18,219 bases of DNA from DASYAN01 sp036501345 (lineage in GTDB: Bacteria; Chloroflexota; Ktedonobacteria; Ktedonobacterales; Ktedonobacteraceae): positions 1 through 18,219 of the forward strand of contig DASYAN010000374.1 in assembly GCA_036501345.1 (NCBI GenBank), in the 5' to 3' direction. The notes beneath the pieces were generated by a model, which worked only from the letters and a program-made list of their open reading frames with translations, did not search any database and was not told where the DNA came from. This document shows, piece by piece, positions 1 to 6,284 of this stretch (the stretch's first letter is position 1; each line of letters opens with the position of its first letter). Made by a program: the position numbers and the translations under genes.

Positions 1-215
1 GCCAGAGGCAGGGCGATAGCTGTCACAATCAGTTCACTCACAACCAAATCAATGGCCATTGCACTGGTAAAATAGCCCTCTTCCCGCTCGTAGGTAAAAT
101 GGCACACCGGACATTGTTTATGCATACCGAAGGCGCCACGAAATAATTTGCCTTTGCCACAGACTGGGCAGCGTAAAAAGATCCCGCGTGTTAAGAGTTC
201 AGAAAACGTTGGCAT
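1..215 (-). CDS. DUF983-type zinc-ribbon membrane protein (partial, N-terminal part only)
   Basis: The minus strand opens at ATG (213-215) with a GGAAG ribosome site just upstream and reads MPTFSELLTRGIFLRCPVCG and onward to the window edge, about 71 codons. Two CPxC knuckles (RCPVCG near residues 15-19 and QCPVCH near 35-39) form a zinc ribbon. They are followed by a Tyr/Glu-rich stretch and the start of a hydrophobic segment (AMAIDLVVSELIVTAIALPLA). This order, zinc ribbon then transmembrane helices, is that of the DUF983 family of small, functionally uncharacterised bacterial membrane proteins. The C-terminal membrane half lies outside the window. It is separated from the rest of the window by about 140 bp and has no visible link to the biosynthetic genes. 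Family assignment is by motif recall. Confidence 0.75.
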   Translation of the reverse strand, partial: MPTFSELLTRGIFLRCPVCGKGKLFRGAFGMHKQCPVCHFTYEREEGYFTSAMAIDLVVSELIVTAIALPL

Positions 216-358
216 AGATATCTTCCTGGCACTAATCAGCCAATTATGTACCGAATACAGTTGCCCTTACTCATAGAACATCGACATGATTGTAGCACTG
301 TTGTCTAATCGCTGGCAAATTAAGGAGAAAAGATATTTCCTCTGGCCAATGTGGAATA

Positions 359-475
359 CTAATCTTGCATCTGCCTTAATCTTTCTAGCTTCTTTTGATC
401 ATCTTTCAGTCTTTTAAGGTATGCAAGAAGAAATCCTGCAATTGGAATCTCGGCTCCGCCTAAAAGAAAAGGCAT
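359..475 (-). CDS. possible 38-residue small protein
   Basis: A short minus-strand ORF starts at ATG 473-475 behind a purine-rich GAAAGGGGG ribosome site and ends in TAG at 359-361. It begins MPFLLGGAEIPIAGFLLAYL, a short hydrophobic helix, and continues with a highly charged Lys/Arg/Asp/Glu tail (KRLKDDQKKLERLRQMQD) that could form an amphipathic helix. A hydrophobic anchor plus charged tail and a good Shine-Dalgarno sequence argue for a real small protein. The size alone cannot exclude chance. No function is recognised. It lies alone between the DUF983 gene and the terminator hairpin at 672-703. Confidence 0.35.
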   Translation of the reverse strand: MPFLLGGAEIPIAGFLLAYLKRLKDDQKKLERLRQMQD

Positions 476-671
476 AGGTAGTATCCCCCTTTCACTATAA
501 ACAATTGATGTCTATTGGACACTTATGGATACAAGTGTATCATATTACAGAGACGAAATTCAATAAATTTGATCAAAATATGTGTAATTTGCAAGAAAGA
601 TGCTACGGTCATCTTATTCCATATTTCATCATTAGGGATAGTGTAAATGAATCATGCCTAATGATGAAAGT
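476..671. other. AT-rich intergenic stretch, no gene seen
   Basis: Between the possible small ORF and the terminator-like hairpin the sequence is AT-rich. The only reading frames here have no ribosome site and no recognisable protein character. Promoters for the possible small ORF may lie in this stretch, but no clear -35/-10 pair is visible. Confidence 0.4.
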
Positions 672-703
672 GAGGAAGGCTGGAATGGATACTAGCCCTC
701 CTC
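672..703 (-). terminator. putative rho-independent terminator of the minus-strand regulator unit
   Basis: A 10-bp inverted repeat (672-681 with 694-703, 12-nt loop) lies 33 nt past the stop codon of the minus-strand gene ending at 736. Read as minus-strand RNA all ten positions pair, one of them a G-U wobble. Read as plus-strand RNA that position becomes an A-C mismatch, which points to the minus strand as the functional one. The following tract is only moderately T-rich (actttc), so the terminator would be weak. Confidence 0.5.
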
Positions 704-735
704 TTGAACAAGAACCAAGATTTACGAGAAGTATA

Positions 736-1083
736 TTAGTTGGCCCGCCAATCGACGATGGCTTCGGGAAGTGGACCTGGTAGAGGCTGCGAAAAGTCAA
801 TGCCGTGGATTTGCTTTACCTGTTCGCGAAACCAAACATCAAACGGCTCCTGTGAACTGCTAAATCCCTCAAAGACACGTGCAATATTTTGTGCTTCGAA
901 GTAAACGATAGCTAGATCTCCCTGTGGAGCCTGTTGCCAATAAGCAACTTCCCTGGTAATCCCTAGTCGGTTGCGGGATGCGGTGTACTCACTGTGGCGA
1001 GGTCCAGCCATCTCCTGGCTAAAGTGTTTCCATTGCTCTCTCTTACCTGGTAGAATCGGGAAAGCTGATGCAAGCGATACCAT
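736..1083 (-). CDS. small uncharacterised protein, dimeric alpha-beta-barrel (ABM-like)
   Basis: A 115-residue protein is read from ATG 1081-1083. This start is preferred because GAGGAG (complement of 1093-1098) sits 9 nt upstream. The frame is open further upstream to 1257, but that extension has no ribosome site and no protein-like character. The body begins MVSLASAFPILPGKREQWKHF, continues with GITREVAYWQQAPQGDLAIVY, and ends with FDVWF, GIDF and PGPLPEAIVDW. This strand-helix-strand pattern resembles short proteins related to the antibiotic-biosynthesis-monooxygenase or DUF6176-like ferredoxin fold. It shares a strand and probably a transcript with the LuxR-type regulator upstream (190-bp gap), so it could be an accessory or ligand-sensing partner. 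No catalytic residues can be named. Confidence 0.65.
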   Translation of the reverse strand: MVSLASAFPILPGKREQWKHFSQEMAGPRHSEYTASRNRLGITREVAYWQQAPQGDLAIVYFEAQNIARVFEGFSSSQEPFDVWFREQVKQIHGIDFSQPLPGPLPEAIVDWRAN

Positions 1084-1092
1084 TTTATTTAT

Positions 1093-1098
1093 CTCCTC
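1093..1098 (-). promoter_or_regulatory. ribosome site fixing the start of the ABM-like protein
   Basis: GAGGAG on the minus strand, 9 nt before ATG at 1081-1083. It favours the 115-residue form over the longer open frame starting at 1257. Confidence 0.65.
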
Positions 1099-1273
1099 AT
1101 ATTTGCATAATATTTCAGGACAAGAATTTCTTATCCTCCTGTCAATCAACTCCTCTACCTGACTCTTTTTGTCGGAAGAGAAGTGACGTTGATAATACGT
1201 ACTGATGCGCTTGCTTGGATTACTTTCGGGAACGAATTGATGAGTAAGCAAGGACAAATTGATTCACTTGGCT

Positions 1274-1861
1274 TTACTTTGCTATTTCGAGTGCTTTTTT
1301 TGAGGAGGTATTGCTTTTATTCTTAATATGTTGTATATGCTTTTTAAGCGTAGTATCACTAATACAGAGTTGCTTGGCAATTGTACGCCTATCAATGCCA
1401 TCACGTAATAGCTTGACAATTTCCTGTTCTCTTGGGGAAAGTAGCTCATCACGTATTGTGAAGTTTAAGCCATGTAAAAAGTAATCCATAGTGTAGAAGG
1501 CTATGGTAGGCTCTATTAAGAAGGCACCGTTTTGGAGGTAAAGTGTGGCGCGTAATAGTTCCGCTGAAGTATTCTCCAGAAGATAACCCCGTGCACCGTA
1601 TTTATAAGCTCTTTGCAAGGTGTCTAGATCGAGTGCTGCTGCTAAGATAACGAAATGACCACGCGGAAGAGAGGCCATGTCCGTGATAAGCGATTGGTTT
1701 ATCACGATGAAGTCTGGACATTTGGAATGAAGTTGCGTTTGGACCTCTTCTTTAGTTGCAGCTTCATACACTTGAACGATACATTTATCCTCAGTAAGTA
1801 CTGTGCGTAATCCTGCACGAAGAATATCAGAGGATGCAGCTACTAAAACTTTTAGCTCCAT
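1274..1861 (-). CDS. LuxR/NarL-type response regulator with degenerate receiver domain
   Basis: A transcription factor of 195 residues. Residues 1-115 follow a receiver-domain layout (MELKVLVAASSDILRAGLRTVL at the start, GARGYLL near 89-95). Residues 140-195 form a LuxR-type helix-turn-helix (LSPREQEIVKLL, then TIAKQLCISDTTLKKHIQHI). The start at 1859-1861 is chosen because AGGTAGG lies 6 nt upstream; a longer in-frame extension to 1930 lacks one. The usual acidic pair after strand 1 is Ala9-Ser10, the phospho-acceptor Asp position is Asn55 (FIVINQSL), the Thr/Ser after strand 4 is Ala, and the conserved Lys is Glu96. It is therefore unlikely to be phosphorylated and may respond to a ligand or act constitutively. 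It is transcribed away from the biosynthetic genes, across an 870-bp gap, and is a plausible cluster regulator. Confidence 0.85.
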   Translation of the reverse strand: MELKVLVAASSDILRAGLRTVLTEDKCIVQVYEAATKEEVQTQLHSKCPDFIVINQSLITDMASLPRGHFVILAAALDLDTLQRAYKYGARGYLLENTSAELLRATLYLQNGAFLIEPTIAFYTMDYFLHGLNFTIRDELLSPREQEIVKLLRDGIDRRTIAKQLCISDTTLKKHIQHIKNKSNTSSKKALEIAK

Positions 1862-1867
1862 AAAAAA

Positions 1868-1874
1868 CCTACCT
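1868..1874 (-). promoter_or_regulatory. ribosome site fixing the start of the response regulator
   Basis: AGGTAGG on the minus strand, 6 nt before ATG at 1859-1861. The receiver fold begins right after this ATG, which supports the shorter start. Confidence 0.6.
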
Positions 1875-1973
1875 CGCTTAACAACATTTTGGATGACTAT
1901 TGCCAACCTCGTTATTGGAATAGCAATCATCCTATTCTACTGTAGAGTATATCAGATACCAAAAAGGTTAGCT

Positions 1974-1979
1974 ATTATA
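1974..1979 (-). promoter_or_regulatory. possible -10 box upstream of the response regulator
   Basis: A perfect TATAAT on the minus strand, about 112 nt before the regulator ATG. The upstream region at the right spacing is only a T-run, so there is no good -35 box. This is a weak call based on one hexamer. Confidence 0.2.
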
Positions 1980-2735
1980 TACTCCATTGTCCTAGGAAAA
2001 AATACTCCAATGAAGGATTGCATAAAACCACTACCGTAGGTATACTTATAGAAATGCTTGGGAATGTGCATGTCTTCTGGTAGCTTAAGGAAGGTATTGC
2101 ACGGATCTCTGTGTCATGAACATTTATAAGGCAGTTTTAGCGTGTTCGCCATGGTGCAATTTTGTTACTTCTTGTCTGTTTGTAGTGTATGCTCCAACTA
2201 AATCTCATGATAGTATCGAATTCCAATCTGTGCAGAATTTTGGAAAGGTTAATCCTATCAAGCTTCTGCTATAGAGCCTCTTGCTTTGCTTAAATAACAA
2301 CACCTCAAGAAACTTAAGTCCCAAATCAAAAATTTCAAATACAAGCAGATAGAACACTGAATATGCTAAGAGAATGTTGTGGGGAAGTTGATATTTACAT
2401 TGTAGTTGTCCATATAGTACCATCCCTCGGGATGTAGTTTACCCCTCATGCCAGCGTAGCTCGTTGACAGAGATTGTCTCAACGAGAAGTCACGCTTCTT
2501 CAATAGTCGTAAAGTACTGATCACCAGATTGAGATAGGATCTTGGATAGCCTTAAATTTCGAGATGATGAGATATATGTAAGATGTCTATGGACATGTAG
2601 AAGAGAAGAAAAGGAAATCTCCTTCAAAAGGCTCTGCAGGAAAATAAAGGGAAGCTCTATATAAGAGGCTATTATGGGAAAAAAGGCTTTGGTATAAATG
2701 GATTTGGTACAACATCTCTCAGAAGGGGGATTGGT
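1980..2735. other. long intergenic region with several small hairpins, no convincing gene
   Basis: No frame here has both a ribosome site and recognisable protein content. Several perfect inverted repeats are visible: 2421-2426/2429-2434 (CATCCC, 2-nt loop, GGGATG); 2460-2467/2479-2486 (CTCGTTGA with TCAACGAG, 11-nt loop); 2583-2587/2592-2596; and 2611-2615/2620-2624. The region must contain the promoters of the divergent units and could hold an operator for the LuxR-type protein. The 6-bp stem with a 2-nt loop at 2421 has the same geometry as the hairpins in the interspersed repeats of the megasynthase gene. Confidence 0.5.
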
Positions 2736-3530
2736 ATGACAAAAGCTGCACAGTGGCAGGAAATCTATGAGTATGGTCTGGTCCCGGCCATTTTTGGTCC
2801 ATGGTCAACGAAAACGGTAGCGTTGGCTGTGCCAAATGAGGGAGATTATGTTCTGGATGTGGCTTGTGGCACGGGTGTTGTAACACGTCTGGCAGCTCAA
2901 TATATTGGTACACACGGGAATGTAATTGGTCTGGATCTTAATCCTGGCATGGTAGAGGTTGCACGTTCGTTACCAGTACCTACTGATACTTCCATCGATT
3001 GGCAAGTTGGTGATGCGCTTATGCTTCCATTCCCCAATGCAACGTTTCACGTTGTATTTTGCCAGGGTGGGCTTCAATTTGTCCCCGATCGGTTGACCGC
3101 GCTACGCGAGATGCACCGTGTCCTGAGGCCGGAAGGAAGACTGGCACTAATGGTCTGCCAACACATTCAGTATTGTCCAGGTTTTGCCATCCTCGTTGAT
3201 AAATTGACTAGTCATGTCGGTTGGCAGGCAGCAACATTATTGCGTATGCCGTTTAGTCTAGGAGATATGGAAGAGTTGCGCTCACTTATGGTTAAAGCAG
3301 GTTTTCAGGATGTGATCATTCGCCCAGAGGTAAAGATGATACGATTTCCATCGCCAGCAAAGTTTGTGCAGTCCTTGATAACTGGCTCAAGCATCGCTGA
3401 TCAAGTGGATGAGAGCACCATGGCAAAGTTAATCACTGAGGCAAGCTTGGAACTGCAACCGTTTGTGAAAAATGATGAGCTGTCATTTCCGATGGGAGTA
3501 CACTTTGCAGTTGCGCACACAAGAGATTAG
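2736..3530 (+). CDS. class I SAM-dependent methyltransferase
   Basis: A 264-residue UbiE/COQ5-like methyltransferase. The start ATG follows AAGGGGG by 7 nt. SAM-binding motif I is VLDVACGTGVVTRLA at residues 39-53. The post-I acidic strand is GNVIGLDLNPGMVEVAR at 61-77, followed by VGDALMLPFPNATFHVVFC and LREMHRVLRPEGRL, the usual motif II/III region. It is the first plus-strand gene of the cluster, 134 bp before the thioesterase. In context it probably tailors the product (O-, N- or C-methylation), but the substrate cannot be read from sequence and a housekeeping role is possible. It would act in the cytoplasm as a stand-alone enzyme, distinct from any methyltransferase domain embedded in the NRPS. 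Confidence 0.85.
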   Translation: MTKAAQWQEIYEYGLVPAIFGPWSTKTVALAVPNEGDYVLDVACGTGVVTRLAAQYIGTHGNVIGLDLNPGMVEVARSLPVPTDTSIDWQVGDALMLPFPNATFHVVFCQGGLQFVPDRLTALREMHRVLRPEGRLALMVCQHIQYCPGFAILVDKLTSHVGWQAATLLRMPFSLGDMEELRSLMVKAGFQDVIIRPEVKMIRFPSPAKFVQSLITGSSIADQVDESTMAKLITEASLELQPFVKNDELSFPMGVHFAVAHTRD

Positions 3531-3532
3531 CG

Positions 3533-3611
3533 GATGCAGAGCATTGTTAGTTAGCTGAGGTTCTTGCCGATGGCAACCGTGTGTCCTTTGGGTATGAATT
3601 GTGTCTGCATC
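3533..3611 (+). repeat. nested inverted repeats between methyltransferase and thioesterase genes
   Basis: An 8-bp inverted repeat (GATGCAGA 3533-3540 with TCTGCATC 3604-3611) encloses a short perfect hairpin (TTGCC 3564-3568, loop GAT, GGCAA 3572-3576). The minus strand around the inner hairpin reads CACGGTTGCCATCGG. This differs at one of 15 positions from CACGGTTGCCATTGG in the repeat near 14916-14930. It may be a degenerate copy of the interspersed repeat family or an attenuator-like leader of the thioesterase gene. There is no T-tract. Confidence 0.4.
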
Positions 3612-3664
3612 AAATAAGGGAATTGGACGAAGAAGAAGTTTATTATTGCTAGAAAGTTATATAG

Positions 3665-4444
3665 ATGATAATGACTACACCGACTAGCTCTTGGCTTCAG
3701 TATTGGTATCGCAAGCCACAGGCTCGTGTACGTTTATTCTGCTTCCCCTATGCTGGCGGCGGAGCATCTATTTTTCGCACTTGGTCAGGGCATCTGCCTC
3801 AGGATATAGAAGTCTGTCCTGTTCAACTCCCCGGTCGAGAGGATCGGTTGTTGGAAAGGCCCTTTTCCAATCTGCCTTCACTGCTTGATGCTCTGGTTCC
3901 AGCGCTGTTGCCATATTTGGATATGCCATATGCCTTGTTTGGCCATAGCATGGGATCACTGATCAGCTTCGAACTTGCTCGTTACTTACGTCAAATGGAA
4001 TATAGCCATATGCCAGTGCACCTGTTTGTATCAGGGCATTCTGCTCCCCAGATTCCAGATCCAGATCCTCCAACCTATCATTTGCCAGATTCAGAATTTA
4101 TTGAGGAATTGCGCCGCCTCGAAGGAACACCAGAGGAACTATTGCAAAACACAGAATTTTTGCAGCTATTGCTGCCTCTTTTGAGGGCTGATTTTGCTTT
4201 ATGTGATACATATAAATATATTCACGGTATACCCCTATCAGTGCCTATATCGGCCTTTGGTGGATTGCACGATCCTGAAGTTCCCCTTGATGGGATTAGC
4301 GCTTGGCGTGTACAGGCATCTGGATCGGAAGAATCTAAAAATTTCCGGTTACGCTTCTTTGAGGGCGGCCACTTCTTTGTACATAAGCAACAGGACAGCC
4401 TGTTGCAGACTCTCTCGCAGGATCTCTTTAATGCTTTGGAGTAA
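3665..4444 (+). CDS. type II thioesterase (PltG-like)
   Basis: A 259-residue alpha/beta-hydrolase of the stand-alone type II thioesterase family found beside NRPS/PKS genes. It removes mis-primed acyl groups from carrier proteins. Seen in the sequence: the FCFPYAGGG oxyanion-loop segment at residues 25-33, PVQLPGRE at 52-59, the nucleophile elbow GHSMGS with Ser95, a likely acid at Asp203 (GLHDPEV), and catalytic His236 in EGGHFF. Length is normal for the family. The start at 3665 lies 8 nt after AGAAAG; an in-frame ATG at 3671 would give nearly the same protein. It lies upstream of the halogenase and in context probably edits the pyrrolyl and cysteinyl carrier proteins of this line. Confidence 0.93.
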   Translation: MIMTTPTSSWLQYWYRKPQARVRLFCFPYAGGGASIFRTWSGHLPQDIEVCPVQLPGREDRLLERPFSNLPSLLDALVPALLPYLDMPYALFGHSMGSLISFELARYLRQMEYSHMPVHLFVSGHSAPQIPDPDPPTYHLPDSEFIEELRRLEGTPEELLQNTEFLQLLLPLLRADFALCDTYKYIHGIPLSVPISAFGGLHDPEVPLDGISAWRVQASGSEESKNFRLRFFEGGHFFVHKQQDSLLQTLSQDLFNALE

Positions 4445-4603
4445 GTCAGTCTCAACCTATATGAAATGCATTACTCTGAACATGAGAATAAGATGAATCT
4501 CAATCGTTATGATGCGATCTCATAAATCTACGAGAGAGGGAATCTTTGCTGGTATTATATTTTATTAGTTTCTACTCATGACACTTGTTAGAAGGAGACA
4601 GAG
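4445..4603 (+). promoter_or_regulatory. 159-bp gap upstream of the halogenase, candidate internal promoter region
   Basis: The gap is AT-rich, with TATTAT-like elements at 4553-4558 and the strong ribosome site AGAAGGAG just before the halogenase ATG. No good -35 match at proper spacing is visible. It is the largest gap between plus-strand genes from here rightward, so it is the likeliest place for a promoter driving the halogenase-to-NRPS unit. Confidence 0.3.
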
Positions 4604-5950
4604 ATGTCCCAGTTTGACTTTGATGTCGGAATTATTGGTGGAGGTCCTGCAGGATCTGCTACGGCGGCCTATCTGGCTAAAGCAGGTCTCTCCTGTGTGG
4701 TGTTTGAACGTGAGCTGTTCCCACGACCACACGTGGGGGAATCATTAGTCCCCTCCTCAACGCGGGTCTTTAAAGAAATTGGCTTTCTTGAGCAGATGGA
4801 TCAGGCAGGATTTCCTAGGAAGTATGGAGCTGCTTGGACTTCTGCTGCCAAGGGGCCAGTCTATGGTATGCAGTGGGAAGGCCTAGGAGCCGATTGTTAT
4901 GCGGGTGTACGATTTGAGGAGCGGGAGCAACCAGGAGTAGATCGTAATTATACCTTTCATGTAGATCGAGGCAAGTTTGATCTGCTGCTCTTACAGCATG
5001 CTCATCAACTGGGAGCCACTGTCTATGAAGGCGTGCAGGTCCAGAATGTTGATTTTTCGCAGCAAGAGCTACCACAGATTCACTTTGCGATAGGGAAGAA
5101 AAACATTCGTACTACTGTCCGTCTGGTTGTTGATGCAAGCGGACGACGTACACTATTAGGGAACCAGCTCAAGCTGCGTATTCAAGATCCTATCTTTAAC
5201 CAATATGCAATCCATACCTGGTTTGAAGGATATGACCGGAGTATTCTTGCTACTGACCAATCACAGCGAGATTTCATCTTTATTCACTTTCTTCCACTTA
5301 CTAACACTTGGGTATGGCAGATCCCGATTACTGAAACGATCACTAGTATTGGTGTTGTCACACAAAAGAAACGTTTTGCCAAGTCTAAACAAGAACGTCA
5401 GGAGTTCTTCTGGAATAGTCTCGAGAGCCGTCCAGAATTGGCTGCGGAGCTGAGAGCTGCTAAGCAGATTCGCCCTTTAAAGGATGAGGGAGATTATAGC
5501 TATGCGATGAAGCAGATTTGTGGAGATAACTTTGTATTGGTCGGGGATGCCGCTCGTTTCGTCGATCCCATCTTTTCAACGGGGGTCAGTATTGCTCTCA
5601 ATAGTGCTCGTTTTGCCAGCGCAGATATTTTGCGAGCAGCCGAGATCGGAAATTTCCGTAAGGATAACTTCCACACCTTCGAGACGACATTACGCCGAGG
5701 AACCAAAAACTGGTACGAATTTATCTCGGTGTACTACCGCTTGAATGTACTCTTTACTGCCTTTGTCCAGGACGAGCGTTATCGTCTCGATGTACTCAAA
5801 TTGCTCCAGGGAGATGTCTACGATAAGGATGAGCCAGAAGTGCTCAAGCTGATGAAGGATATGGTAAGTCAGGTAGAGCAGAATGAAAGACACATCTGGC
5901 ATCACTATCTGAATGAATTGACTGCCAATGCTTTTATGCCAGCCTTTTAG
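4604..5950 (+). CDS. pltA: PltA-like flavin-dependent pyrrolyl-carrier-protein halogenase
   Basis: FADH2-dependent halogenase of 448 residues. It is expected to chlorinate (or brominate) pyrrole-2-carboxyl bound to a carrier protein using O2, reduced flavin and halide. Seen: FAD-binding GGGPAG at residues 12-17, HVGESLVP at 43-50, the catalytic Lys73 in PRKYGAAWTS, FHVDRGKFD at 118-126, the halogenase signature WVWQIP at 236-241, and GDAARFVDPIFSTGV from residue 314. The C-terminal section (NWYEFISVYYRLN, FTAFVQDERYRLD, LLQGDVY) matches my recollection of PltA, which dichlorinates pyrrolyl-PltL in pyoluteorin biosynthesis, almost segment by segment. That end distinguishes it from tryptophan halogenases. 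A flavin reductase is not seen in the window. Number and identity of halogens cannot be read from sequence. Confidence 0.93.
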   Translation: MSQFDFDVGIIGGGPAGSATAAYLAKAGLSCVVFERELFPRPHVGESLVPSSTRVFKEIGFLEQMDQAGFPRKYGAAWTSAAKGPVYGMQWEGLGADCYAGVRFEEREQPGVDRNYTFHVDRGKFDLLLLQHAHQLGATVYEGVQVQNVDFSQQELPQIHFAIGKKNIRTTVRLVVDASGRRTLLGNQLKLRIQDPIFNQYAIHTWFEGYDRSILATDQSQRDFIFIHFLPLTNTWVWQIPITETITSIGVVTQKKRFAKSKQERQEFFWNSLESRPELAAELRAAKQIRPLKDEGDYSYAMKQICGDNFVLVGDAARFVDPIFSTGVSIALNSARFASADILRAAEIGNFRKDNFHTFETTLRRGTKNWYEFISVYYRLNVLFTAFVQDERYRLDVLKLLQGDVYDKDEPEVLKLMKDMVSQVEQNERHIWHHYLNELTANAFMPAF

Positions 5951-6010
5951 ATGTCTGGTCTGTGACAAGTTTGATTGTGATTCTGACGGAAGTACTCTCT
6001 GGGAGATACA

Positions 6011-6226
6011 ATGCTTACAGGACAAATACTGCTCCAATTGATTGTGGTCTTGCTAGTCGTTCAGCTTTTTGGCCATCTAAGCGGGCGAATCGGTCAGCAG
6101 TGGGTGATTGGAGAAATTATGGCAATACTCACCACGATGATGGCTTCCCCTTTCTTGCCTTTGCTGGGATATCGAACAGTGAGACAAGCGGATCAGGAAG
6201 AAGTGCTAGAGCCAGTCATGTCATGA
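6011..6226 (+). pseudogene. internally deleted cation:proton antiporter (Kef/CPA2-type) remnant
   Basis: A 71-residue ORF with GGAG 7 nt upstream of its ATG. Residues 6-36 (ILLQLIVVLLVVQLFGHLSG, then QQWVIGEIM) match the first helix and the conserved QPxVIGEI(M/L)AG entry of CPA2 antiporters. Directly after GEIMA the sequence becomes ILTTMMASPFLPLL, which matches the last helix and C-terminal edge of the same family (typically LVTTMMTSPLL). About 300 or more residues of transport core are missing between them, with no frameshift. It looks like an in-frame deletion that fused first and last helices. It may be a dead remnant or a two-helix membrane miniprotein kept because it preserves translation between halogenase and dehydrogenase genes. 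Assignment rests on motif recall. Confidence 0.6.
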
Positions 6227-6284
6227 ATAGATAATGATCGATACATGCACGTTTTTTATTGCATTTGTAATTTAGAGGAGCCAA

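Noticed and set aside
505..783. 92-codon plus-strand frame.
   Set aside because: It has no ribosome site or recognisable domains, overlaps the terminator hairpin and runs antisense into the ABM-like gene.
1084..1257. N-terminal extension of the ABM-like protein (58 more codons in frame).
   Set aside because: No ribosome site at the upstream ATG, no family resemblance, and a good site precedes the internal ATG at 1083.
2205..2423. 72-codon minus-strand frame in the long intergenic region.
   Set aside because: No ribosome site and no recognisable protein character; the hydrophobic composition is what AT-rich noncoding DNA gives.
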